A DNA stretch of 17,155 nucleotides from an uncultured Burkholderiales bacterium (GTDB lineage: Bacteria > Pseudomonadota > Gammaproteobacteria > Burkholderiales > Burkholderiaceae): contig CALBEV010000033.1 in the NCBI GenBank assembly GCA_937891045.1, forward strand, positions 1 to 17,155, read 5' to 3'. This document shows positions 1 to 5,643 of this stretch, in pieces; within the stretch, counting starts at the first letter, position 1, and each line of letters starts with the position of its first letter. Made by a program: the position numbers and the translations under genes. The notes beneath the pieces were generated by a model that made no database searches, had not been told where the DNA came from, and was given only the letters and a program-made list of their open reading frames with translations.

Positions 1-1
1 G

Positions 2-757
2 CCCAGCAGTCAAACATTGCAACGCGGTTTACTGATCTTGCGCCTCCTGACACGTCATGGTGAAAAAGGATTGCGCATGCACGAGATTGAAAAGAAATCC
101 AAGCTCAATAAAACCACCGCGATGCGGCTGACCAAGACGCTGGTGAAAGAAAATTTTTTGGTGCAAGACCCCGCCACCAAGGCTTACACCTTGGGGCCCG
201 AGTCTTATGCCGTGGGGCTGGCTGCAGAGCCACGCTACGGCTTGCAACGGTTGGCAGAACCCCATTTGCGCAAGCTCTCTTTAGAGACCGGTGACTGTGT
301 TTTGTTCTCCATCATTCACGGTGCAGAGTGGGTCTGTTTGTCCATCTTCGACGGCGCCACGCCCATTCCACCGCAAACCTTGAAGCCCGGAGACCACTAC
401 CCCCTGGGGTCTGGCAGTGCTGGCCTGGCCATGTTGGCATTCATGTCCGAAGAGGAACAACAAAAAATCATCGCGCTCAACGCGCCCAAAATTCAATCTG
501 AATTTCCCCATGTCAGTTTGAGCGAGATTGACCACGAGTTGAAAGAATTCAAGCGCCAAGGCTACAGCTTCATAACGGGCTCATTGGTTCAGGGCTATTG
601 GGCTTTGGCCGTTCCTTTGCTCGACTACAAAGGGGTACCCCAGGCCGCCATCAGTTTGGTCACCAGCGAAGACCGCTTGCAAATGTCGCGCCGTTTGATC
701 TTGGCCAATCGCATGATTCAAATCAGCCACGACATTCAAAACGCCCAACACGCCTAG
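2..757 (+). CDS. IclR-family transcriptional regulator, 5' end outside the window
   Basis: This is a DNA-binding regulator of the IclR family, whose members usually control catabolic operons in response to a small aromatic or organic acid. The N-terminal winged helix-turn-helix is visible: LQRGLLILRLL leads into HEIEKKSKLNKTTAMRLTK, the recognition helix region, followed by a wing ending in YTLGPE. The rest, from about RYGLQRLAEPHLRKL to DIQNAQHA, matches the IclR effector-binding domain, including the late AVPLLDYKGVPQAAISL strand-turn segment. The frame is open to the window edge (PSSQT precedes the TTG at 17), and family members normally have about 10-25 residues before this point, so the TTG is not taken as the start. 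The target and effector cannot be deduced because the upstream neighbours are missing. The family call is confident; the function is unknown. Confidence 0.9.
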   Translation, partial: PSSQTLQRGLLILRLLTRHGEKGLRMHEIEKKSKLNKTTAMRLTKTLVKENFLVQDPATKAYTLGPESYAVGLAAEPRYGLQRLAEPHLRKLSLETGDCVLFSIIHGAEWVCLSIFDGATPIPPQTLKPGDHYPLGSGSAGLAMLAFMSEEEQQKIIALNAPKIQSEFPHVSLSEIDHELKEFKRQGYSFITGSLVQGYWALAVPLLDYKGVPQAAISLVTSEDRLQMSRRLILANRMIQISHDIQNAQHA

Positions 758-763
758 GTGCGG

Positions 764-780
764 CAGGGCAATGCGCCCTG
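764..780. other. Small hairpin after the IclR gene
   Basis: CAGGGC-aatgc-GCCCTG forms a 6-bp stem seven bases after the regulator's stop codon. No run of T follows, so it is at best a weak or factor-dependent terminator. Confidence 0.25.
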
Positions 781-864
781 GTGGTGGTATCAAGTGACGG
801 GGTGGCGGAGTTGCTGGCAGAGAACATTTAGCGGCTTATGATTTTCCGTTACCAGGTGATCCAC

Positions 865-1008
865 CTAGGCCTTGCCCAGCTCCAAGGGCGCAAAAGGTTC
901 GCAATAGTCTTCCAGCTTTATCCCGGCGGCGGTATGCTCTGCACCCGCCAAGCCAGAGCTCAGCCGTAACAGCCGCCTGGATGCGCGGCATGGCAGTGGG
1001 ATAAGCAT
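865..1008 (-). CDS. Possible 47-residue ORF or gene remnant downstream of brnA
   Basis: A complete ATG-to-TAG frame of 47 codons lies 19 bases after the brnA stop on the same strand. Its N-terminal half (MLIPLPCRASRRLLRL) is unremarkable and arginine-rich. The C-terminal half (HTAAGIKLEDYCEPFAPLE) reads like the tail of a globular protein. No ribosome-binding site is visible before the ATG. It could be the degraded 3' end of a lost gene, or a chance frame. I do not recognise it. This is the only coding-like content in 758-1027. Confidence 0.2.
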   Translation of the reverse strand: MLIPLPCRASRRLLRLSSGLAGAEHTAAGIKLEDYCEPFAPLELGKA

Positions 1009-1027
1009 GTAATGCAGAGGTAAGTGC

Positions 1028-1237
1028 TTATTTCCAACGCAAATTCAATTTGCGGTTGTGCGCTGCGCAATCACGCAAGTAAAGGTTGATCAGGCTTTGA
1101 TACGGAATGCCAACTTGCTCTGAAATGCCTTTGAAATAGCCAATTGAATCCTCATCCAAGCGAATGGTGATCTGTTTTTTCAATTGGGACGCATAGGGAT
1201 TTTTCCGTGCGTTGCTGAAGTCGTATTCTTTTCTCAT
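1028..1237 (-). CDS. brnA: BrnA-family antitoxin
   Basis: This 69-residue protein is the expected antitoxin partner of the BrnT gene just upstream. BrnA proteins neutralise the BrnT ribonuclease by direct binding and repress their own operon through a C-terminal ribbon-helix-helix domain. That domain is visible as QITIRLDEDSIGYFKGISEQ followed by VGIPYQSLINLYLRDCA, the usual strand-helix-helix pattern. The N-terminal KEYDFSNARKNPYASQLKK would be the toxin-binding arm. The gene follows brnT after a 9-base gap, and that gap contains AAGGAG, a near-ideal ribosome-binding site for this ATG. Toxin-first gene order is typical of brnTA. A CopG-like protein without the BrnA label is the only realistic alternative. 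Confidence 0.85.
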   Translation of the reverse strand: MRKEYDFSNARKNPYASQLKKQITIRLDEDSIGYFKGISEQVGIPYQSLINLYLRDCAAHNRKLNLRWK

Positions 1238-1246
1238 GTTGCTCCT

Positions 1247-1528
1247 TCATCTGTACTGCTTGGATTCTTGGGTTGAGGCTTTACGAGCTGAAATGATTCT
1301 GATCACGTTGCCCTGCTCACGATAACAATGGCACACCAAGACGAACCTGAAATTGCTACTTAATCCAAGCATCACAAATCTGTCTTCGTCATCAGAGTGG
1401 TCGGGATCATTGATCAATTTAGCGTTCTCATCAAAGAAAACGGTACGCGCCTCATCGAATGTCACGCCATGTTTTCGCTGATTCGCTGCGGCTTTGTTGG
1501 CATCCCATTCGAATCGAATATTGCTCAT
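1247..1528 (-). CDS. brnT: BrnT-family ribonuclease toxin
   Basis: This is a type II toxin of the BrnT family, small RelE-fold ribonucleases that cut RNA and stop growth when not held by BrnA. The 93 residues match the family's length and landmarks: the N-terminal FEWDANKAAANQRKHGVTF signature, the central DPDHSDDEDRFVMLGLSS segment, and the C-terminal RIISARKASTQESKQY motif. It is the first gene of a two-gene operon with brnA. The ATG has no clear ribosome-binding site and sits one base from a TACA-g-TGTA palindrome, so translation may start on a very short leader under BrnA control. The pair looks intact. The flanking sequence is more AT-rich than the neighbouring housekeeping genes, which would fit acquired DNA. 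Confidence 0.88.
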   Translation of the reverse strand: MSNIRFEWDANKAAANQRKHGVTFDEARTVFFDENAKLINDPDHSDDEDRFVMLGLSSNFRFVLVCHCYREQGNVIRIISARKASTQESKQYR

Positions 1529-1543
1529 AATTACAGTGTAGTT
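1529..1543. promoter_or_regulatory. Candidate BrnA operator at the brnT start
   Basis: AATTACA-g-TGTAGTT is a palindrome with six of seven arm pairs matching (core TACA-g-TGTA at 1532-1540), immediately upstream of the brnT ATG. BrnA and related ribbon-helix-helix antitoxins autorepress at short palindromes, so this is the obvious operator. The assignment is inferred from position and symmetry. Confidence 0.45.
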
Positions 1544-1756
1544 TATTTAAGGCTATTCGTGATGTTTTTCAAGTCAAGCCATATTTCTAAACTCGTTGAC
1601 ATGTTGCTGTATGCATTGCCAGGTGCAGGGCTCGCAGCATGAGCCTCGGCTAGCTCATCCTCACACCCCTCACAAGCTCACGCTGAATGGGGACCAATAC
1701 GGGGGCCAGCGCCTCCGTGCTGCTGGCTACACTTGTCAAAAAAGGGAATAAAAAAC

Positions 1757-2731
1757 ATGGCGCAGTTCGACCGCGTTTACCAATACAAGGCGCTTTTCAA
1801 ACGAAAACGCGCTGTCTCCAAGCAGGCCATCTTGGCCGAGCTTGATATTTCAGAAGCCACCTTCAAGCGCGACCTCGAGAAGATGCGCGACTTCTACAAC
1901 TACGACATCATCTACGACCGTTTCGAAAATGTTTACAAGCTGCACAACGAAGAGGCGGCCTACGAGCTGCCCGGCTTGGTGTTCAGCCAAAAAGAACTGT
2001 TGGCCCTGCTGACCATTCAAAACATGATCACCGAACTAGAGCCTGGTCTGCTGGGCCCCAAGCTGCAACCTCTGCAAGAGCGCATGGCCGATTTGCTGGC
2101 CTCGGAGGGCTTGGACATCGCGTCCCTCACCAAGCGGGTGCGGGCCGTGCATGCAGGCAAACGGCGTTTGGGCTTGAAGTGTTTTCAAGCACTGGCGCAG
2201 ACCACGCTGGAGCGCAAAAAAGTGCATGTGCACCACTTCAACCGCCAACGTGGTGAAACCACCGAGCGCGATATTTCGCCGCAACAACTGGTGCATTACC
2301 GCGACAACTGGTATGTGGATGCGTGGTGCCACTTGCGCAACAAGCTGCTGAATTTTTCGGTGGACGCGATCATGCAATGCGACATCCTGCCCGAGGCCGC
2401 CAAAGAGTTGAGCCAAAAAGACATTCGCATCGTCATGCAGTCGGGCTATGGGATTTTTGGTGGCGAGGCCCACAACTGGGCCAAGCTGACATTCAGCGCG
2501 GTTCGCGCCCGCTGGGTGCAGGCCGAGGAATGGCACCCCGAACAAAAAGGCACCCCCAGCGAGGACGGCAGCTACATCCTGGAGTTCCCCTACTCGGATG
2601 AGCGCGAGTTGTTGGGCGACATCTTGCGCTTTGGTGCGGATGTGGAAGTGTTGGGGCCGAAGTCGCTGCGCCAAAGTGTGCAACGCGCGGTTGAACAACT
2701 GGCCAAGATGTACGCGCTTGACAGCCCTTGA
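1757..2731 (+). CDS. WYL-domain transcriptional regulator with N-terminal HTH
   Basis: The 324 residues have the standard three-part layout of YafY/PafC-like WYL regulators. A winged helix-turn-helix occupies about residues 1-60 (KRKRAVSKQAILAELDISEA, then FKRDLEKMRDF). A WYL domain spans about 140-210, with the DNWYVDAWCHLRNKLLNFSV core corresponding to the W-Y-L signature. A C-terminal WCX-like region spans about 230-315. WYL domains sense nucleic acids or nucleotides, and HTH-WYL-WCX proteins include the defence-island repressors BrxR and CapW as well as many ordinary regulators. The ATG at 1757 was chosen because AAGGGA lies 9 bases upstream; a TTG at 1733 in frame is less likely. It stands alone between brnTA and hsp20. 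Its target is unknown. Confidence 0.85.
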   Translation: MAQFDRVYQYKALFKRKRAVSKQAILAELDISEATFKRDLEKMRDFYNYDIIYDRFENVYKLHNEEAAYELPGLVFSQKELLALLTIQNMITELEPGLLGPKLQPLQERMADLLASEGLDIASLTKRVRAVHAGKRRLGLKCFQALAQTTLERKKVHVHHFNRQRGETTERDISPQQLVHYRDNWYVDAWCHLRNKLLNFSVDAIMQCDILPEAAKELSQKDIRIVMQSGYGIFGGEAHNWAKLTFSAVRARWVQAEEWHPEQKGTPSEDGSYILEFPYSDERELLGDILRFGADVEVLGPKSLRQSVQRAVEQLAKMYALDSP

Positions 2732-2740
2732 GCTGTCAAG
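2717..2740. terminator. Hairpin between convergent WYL and hsp20 genes
   Basis: CTTGACAGC-6-GCTGTCAAG is a perfect 9-bp stem that overlaps the WYL regulator's stop codon and faces the end of hsp20. There is no T-run on either side. It is placed where a bidirectional terminator is expected but is not a classic Rho-independent one. Confidence 0.4.
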
Positions 2741-2745
2741 CAGCA

Positions 2746-2821
2746 GTTGTTCAAGCCGCTTGGCGTTCGTTCACTGGCTTGGCCGTGCCAGCGAAGCCGT
2801 TGTTCAAGCCGCTTGGCGTTC
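2746..2821. repeat. 23-bp direct repeat at the 3' end of hsp20
   Basis: An identical 23-bp sequence lies at 2746-2768 and 2799-2821, a period of 53 bp. The second copy contains the last codons and stop of hsp20 (read on the minus strand, ...ERQAA-stop). The first copy would encode the same tail again, beyond the stop codon. It looks like a small tandem duplication. Confidence 0.85.
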
Positions 2822-3265
2822 ATCCACCACCAGTTTGGCCGTAGCGCCGATCATGATTTTGCGTGGCAGCTTTTCTTCGGGAATGACGTTTTCCAGTTTG
2901 ATGACCAGCATGCCATTCACCATGTCGGCTTCGCGCACCACCACGGTTTCAGCCAAGGTGAATTGGTGTGTGAAGTCGCGTGTGGCAATCCCTTTGTGCA
3001 GGAACTGACCGGGGTTGTCATTCTTCACCTTGCCGACGATGCTGAGCTTGTTGCCCTCGGCGGTGATGTCAATTTCATCTTGCTTGAAACCAGCCACAGC
3101 CACTTCGATGGTGTAGAGGTGATCCGACAACTTGACGATGTTGTAAGGCGGATAAGCCTGGGCACGGCCCGCGTTGTCAGGGGAGTCGATTTTTTCAAAC
3201 GCGTCGATGAGGCGTTCGAATCCAACGGAGTTCAACAGTAAATTGCGTCCAAATGCATAAGCCAT
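2804..3265 (-). CDS. Small heat-shock protein, Hsp20/IbpA type
   Basis: This is an ATP-independent holdase chaperone that binds unfolding proteins in the cytoplasm and passes them to DnaK/ClpB. The 153 residues include an N-terminal arm (YAFGRNLLLNSVGFERLID, typical of IbpA-like proteins), an alpha-crystallin domain at about 38-130 (YNIVKLSDHLYTIEVAVAGF to NGMLVIKLENVIPEE), and a C-terminal KIMI, the I-x-I anchor used in oligomer assembly. AAGGAA precedes the ATG as ribosome-binding site. A sigma32-like promoter lies 68-96 bases upstream, and the predicted leader carries a short hairpin (CCAGAC...GTCTGG, 3304-3324). The gene is divergent from the esterase gene and convergent with the WYL regulator. 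Its last codons are duplicated just downstream. Confidence 0.92.
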   Translation of the reverse strand: MAYAFGRNLLLNSVGFERLIDAFEKIDSPDNAGRAQAYPPYNIVKLSDHLYTIEVAVAGFKQDEIDITAEGNKLSIVGKVKNDNPGQFLHKGIATRDFTHQFTLAETVVVREADMVNGMLVIKLENVIPEEKLPRKIMIGATAKLVVDERQAA

Positions 3266-3332
3266 TTTGAGAGTTCCTTGAGTAAGCGAAGTTGATGAAG
3301 TACCCAGACCCCGAAGGCGTCTGGATCATTCA

Positions 3333-3361
3333 TAAGTAGGGCAACTTGCTGATGTTTCAAG
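3333..3361 (-). promoter_or_regulatory. Sigma32-like heat-shock promoter of hsp20
   Basis: Read on the minus strand, CTTGAAA (3361-3355) is followed after 13 bases by CCCTACTTA (3341-3333). The E. coli sigma32 consensus is CTTGAAA, 11-17 bases, then CCCCATNTA. The -35 match is perfect and the -10 is partial. Transcription would start near 3325, giving a leader of about 60 bases. Confidence 0.6.
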
Positions 3362-3370
3362 GGGTTGGCT

Positions 3371-3428
3371 CGTATCATGCAAGGGATGACTTTTCCCACG
3401 CACGTTTTGTATTTGCATGGCTTTCGCT
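3371..3428 (+). repeat. Direct repeat A: 5' end of the esterase gene
   Basis: These 58 bases, spanning the esterase start codon and first 17 codons, recur at 4094-4151 with 7 mismatches (51/58 identical, hand count) and no gaps. The two copies are 723 bp apart in the same orientation. Confidence 0.9.
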
Positions 3429-4000
3429 CCAGCCCACAATCGGCCAAGGCGCGTTTTGTGGGCGCTTGGTTGGCCCAGCATCATCCCGAGGTGGTGTGGT
3501 GCTGCCCGCAGTTGCCAGCCTCCCCCCAACAGAGTGCCGCCTTGATCATGCAACGGGTCCACGACTGGCCGCGCCACACCATGGCGGTGATGGGTTCTTC
3601 ATTGGGCGGCTTTTATGCCACGTGGCTGGCCGCCCAGTTGGGCTGCACGGGCGTGCTGCTCAACCCCGCCGTGCATCCCGCGCGTGACTTGGCGAACCAC
3701 ATCGGCGAGCACCCCAGTTGGCACAACCCCGAAGACCGTGTTTACTTTGACCCGGCGTTCATTGATGAGCTGAAGGCCTTGTATGTGGGTGCGGGGTTGA
3801 AGTGGTTTGACGCAACCGCCGATGGCGCAGACGCCAAGCGCTTGTTGGCCGTCATCGCCACCGGCGATGAGGTGTTGGATTGGCAGGAAATGGCTGCGCG
3901 TTATGCCCATGCGCAGCAGCACATCATTCAAGGCTCGGACCACGGGCTGAGCGATTTTGAAGATGTGTGGCCAGTCGTGCTGGATTTTTTGACAGCCTGA
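3377..4000 (+). CDS. YqiA/YcfP-family alpha/beta-hydrolase (esterase)
   Basis: This is a cytoplasmic esterase-like hydrolase of the YqiA family. The 207 residues show the family's opening LYLHGFRSSPQSAKARF (11-27), the nucleophile elbow G-S-S-L-G with Ser75, the LLNPAVHPARDLANHIGE segment (94-111), and the rest of the triad as GDEVLDW (Asp164) and GSDHGLSDF (His189). The natural substrate is not established; E. coli YqiA acts on short acyl esters. The ATG at 3377 was chosen because AAGGGG lies 12 bases upstream; an ATG at 3386 and a TTG at 3365 are alternatives. The gene is divergent from hsp20 with about 110 bp between them. Its 5' end is duplicated downstream beside vapC, suggesting a tandem duplication that later decayed. 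Confidence 0.85.
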   Translation: MQGMTFPTHVLYLHGFRSSPQSAKARFVGAWLAQHHPEVVWCCPQLPASPQQSAALIMQRVHDWPRHTMAVMGSSLGGFYATWLAAQLGCTGVLLNPAVHPARDLANHIGEHPSWHNPEDRVYFDPAFIDELKALYVGAGLKWFDATADGADAKRLLAVIATGDEVLDWQEMAARYAHAQQHIIQGSDHGLSDFEDVWPVVLDFLTA

Positions 4001-4093
4001 AGGCTCAACACCTGAGCTCCTGAAAAGGTCCAATGCGGTTCGATCGACAGGAGGACCCATGCAATCCACAGGCACTTGTGGGGGTTGCCGCCT

Positions 4094-4151
4094 CGCATCA
4101 TGCAAGGGCTGACTTTTTCCACACTCGTTTTGTATTTGCAAGGTTTTCGCT
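4094..4151 (+). pseudogene. Direct repeat B: orphan 5' fragment of a second esterase gene
   Basis: This is the 88%-identical partner of 3371-3428. From the ATG at 4100 it reads MQGLTFSTLVLYLQGFRF, against MQGMTFPTHVLYLHGFRS in the intact gene, so a second copy of the coding start is recognisable. Homology ends near 4151, 8 bases before the vapC stop, and the frame then runs into unrelated antisense sequence. The catalytic regions are absent. It is most simply the remnant of a tandem yqiA duplicate cut off by the vapBC module or a deletion. Confidence 0.65.
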
Positions 4152-4159
4152 TTGGGGGT

Positions 4160-4576
4160 TCATCCCCAAGGGTTGATCAGCGTCACACAGCAGGGCTGAA
4201 AATCCGCCAGATTTCGCGTCACCACAGTGAGTCCATGGACCAGCGCCGTCGCAGCGATCAACCCGTCTCGCACTGGCCGCGGGTTGGGCACATGCAAGGC
4301 TGCGCTTCGCTGCACCACCGCCAGATCCACCGACAACACGCGTCCCTCAAAGGCGGGCAGCACATGTTGGTTCATCCATTGTCGAAGCAGCTCACCTTGG
4401 GTGCTGTCGCGGCGCATGGCCAGTTGAATGCCGATCTCCAGTTCTTGGATGGTGATGACAGACACAAACAAACTTGCCGTTTCCACGCTTTGTGCCCACT
4501 GCGCCACCTTGGGGTCTGCGCGGCCCGCGCCGACTTTGCGAAGTTCTGAAACAACGTTGGTATCGAGCAAGTACAT
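4160..4576 (-). CDS. vapC: PIN-domain ribonuclease toxin, VapC/FitB type
   Basis: PIN-domain toxins are Mg2+-dependent ribonucleases that usually cut tRNA or rRNA. The 138 residues carry the expected acidic active site: Asp5 in LLDTNVVSEL, Glu45 in TIQELEIGI, Asp104 in VRDGLIAATA, and the TRNLADF motif with Asn122 and Asp125. Length and the LVHGLTVVTRN strand are typical. The start codon overlaps the antitoxin stop by one base (TGATG), so the two are translationally coupled. The gene appears complete. Its 3' end lies against the esterase 5' fragment. Because the antitoxin is of the Phd/YefM type, this is a mixed phd-vapC pair rather than an AbrB-type vapBC. Confidence 0.9.
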   Translation of the reverse strand: MYLLDTNVVSELRKVGAGRADPKVAQWAQSVETASLFVSVITIQELEIGIQLAMRRDSTQGELLRQWMNQHVLPAFEGRVLSVDLAVVQRSAALHVPNPRPVRDGLIAATALVHGLTVVTRNLADFQPCCVTLINPWG

Positions 4577-4830
4577 CAGGAAAAATCCGCTGCTTGCGCC
4601 ACATCACTCAGCTTGGGCGTGTCCAAGGCCAACGCCGCCACTTCGGGCATTGACAGCAATTCACCGATCTTGGGCTGACCGCCTGTGAGCTTCTGGTAAT
4701 GCGCCATGCTCATCAAGACATGGGCAGGACGGCCCCGGTCGGTGATGAACACCGGGCCCAAGTTGGCGGCTTTTTTGGCTTCGCTGACCGCTTGGTTGAA
4801 TTCGCGGCCTGACATGCTGGAAATGGCCAT
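4576..4830 (-). CDS. Phd/YefM-family antitoxin of the PIN toxin
   Basis: This 84-residue antitoxin should bind the PIN toxin through its C-terminal tail and bind DNA through its N-terminal Phd/YefM domain. The domain is visible as ISSMSGREFNQAVSEAKKA, then GPVFITDRGRPAHVLMSMAH. The tail, rich in Leu, Asp and Ala (LSDVAQAADFS), is the toxin-binding region. A GAGGAG ribosome-binding site lies 7 bases before the ATG. It is the first gene of the operon, and a TGTAG/CTACA inverted repeat sits upstream as a likely autoregulatory operator. Naming varies (vapB, phd, yefM), so no symbol is given. Confidence 0.88.
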   Translation of the reverse strand: MAISSMSGREFNQAVSEAKKAANLGPVFITDRGRPAHVLMSMAHYQKLTGGQPKIGELLSMPEVAALALDTPKLSDVAQAADFS

Positions 4831-4848
4831 GGCTGGACTCCTCGTAAA

Positions 4849-4866
4849 TGTAGTTATGTTGCTACA
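4849..4866. promoter_or_regulatory. Candidate operator of the phd-vapC operon
   Basis: TGTAG-8-CTACA is an inverted repeat 18 bases upstream of the antitoxin ATG. Phd/YefM antitoxins repress at such palindromes. The arms are only 5 bp, so this rests mainly on position. Confidence 0.4.
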
Positions 4867-4896
4867 AGGTGATTTTGTCCTTTATTTTTCTGCATT

Positions 4897-4980
4897 TCAA
4901 GTGCAGATCAGTCCAAGCCCTGCGTTTGAAATTCTTGATTTCCGCTTACTGTTGAGCGTCAGATGACCTCGCTTATTTGG
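4897..4980 (+). repeat. TA-cassette repeat, copy 1 (truncated)
   Basis: Bases 4897-4946 are identical, all 50, to 6651-6700. Recognisable similarity continues with small indels to about 4980 (tactgttga, gcgtca, tcgctt, ttgg in the same order as copy 2). The AT-rich core and right arm of the full repeat are missing. The copy lies between the phd-vapC promoter and the abiE operator, on the left side of the abiE module. Confidence 0.92.
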
Positions 4981-5006
4981 TTCTGTATTGAAATCAGGCT
5001 ACCATT

Positions 5007-5036
5007 TTGTCAGAAATATCAGTAAACTTCTGACAA
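5007..5036. promoter_or_regulatory. Candidate AbiEi operator, 9-bp inverted repeat
   Basis: TTGTCAGAA-12-TTCTGACAA is a perfect 9-bp inverted repeat ending 13 bases before the abiEi ATG. AbiEi antitoxins are known to repress their own operon by binding inverted repeats in the promoter. A weak promoter (TTGGTT at 4977, 17 bases, TACCAT at 5000) would place the operator over the transcription start. Confidence 0.6.
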
Positions 5037-5049
5037 TTAAAGACCCGTC

Positions 5050-5643
5050 ATGAGCCAACTCGCCCACTCAATCCTCTCGCAAGCGCAATCCCTTCCCGAG
5101 GGAGGACTGCTTTCGCCCAAGGAGTTCTTGCACCTAGGTTCTCGTGCTGCGATTGATCAGACCCTCTCTCGCATGGCTCGCGAAGGAAAGTTGCTCAGAG
5201 TTGGCCGAGGAGCCTATGCCCTGCCCATTCAGGGTCGGTTTGGCGCTCGCCCTCCCTCCGCCCAATCCGTGATGGAGGCGATGGAGTCCACCAGTGGTGA
5301 GACGGTGGTGGCCAGCGGGGCTGCCGAAGCCAATTCTTTGGGGCTGACCACGCAGGTCCCCACCAGAGAGGTCTACCTGACTTCTGGTCCTTCTCGTCGA
5401 CTGAAACTGGGAAATCGAGAGATCGAGCTCAAGCACGGCAACCGCTGGCAGATGCTGCTGGGCAAACGCCCGGCAGGCCAAGCCATTCGTGCGCTCATCT
5501 GGTTTGGTCCTGAACAAGCCCCCAAGATCCTGGAAGTTCTCAGAAGCAAGCTGTCCAGTCAGGAATGGGAGGCCATGCGTCAGGCTCGCGCGAGATTGCC
5601 GAGTTGGATGGCAAAAGCAGTGAGCGAGGTGGCGATTGGCTGA
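5050..5643 (+). CDS. abiEi: AbiEi-type antitoxin / DUF6088 transcriptional repressor
   Basis: This is the antitoxin half of a type IV-class AbiE system, in which the antitoxin does not simply occlude the toxin and also represses the operon. The 197 residues open with a winged helix-turn-helix: SLPEGGLLSPKEFLHLGSRA, then DQTLSRMAREGKLLRVGRGA and YALP as the wing. The central region VVASGAAEANSLGLTTQVPT with REVYLTSGPSRRLKLG is characteristic of the DUF6088/AbiEi C-terminal domain. The ATG has only a weak upstream AAAGA. The toxin gene overlaps the 3' end by 8 bases. AbiE systems act as phage abortive-infection or plasmid-stabilising modules. The whole operon lies between two identical 50-bp direct repeats. 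Confidence 0.85.
   Translation: MSQLAHSILSQAQSLPEGGLLSPKEFLHLGSRAAIDQTLSRMAREGKLLRVGRGAYALPIQGRFGARPPSAQSVMEAMESTSGETVVASGAAEANSLGLTTQVPTREVYLTSGPSRRLKLGNREIELKHGNRWQMLLGKRPAGQAIRALIWFGPEQAPKILEVLRSKLSSQEWEAMRQARARLPSWMAKAVSEVAIG

Noticed and set aside
3266..3325. RNA thermometer (ROSE or fourU) in the hsp20 leader
   Set aside because: No U-rich stretch pairs with the AAGGAA ribosome-binding site; the visible hairpin lies about 30 bases upstream of it.
4059..4112. 17-codon frame behind an AGGAGG sequence
   Set aside because: AGGAGG is only 4 bases from the ATG, the peptide is very short, and the frame runs into the esterase-repeat DNA. This is likely coincidence.
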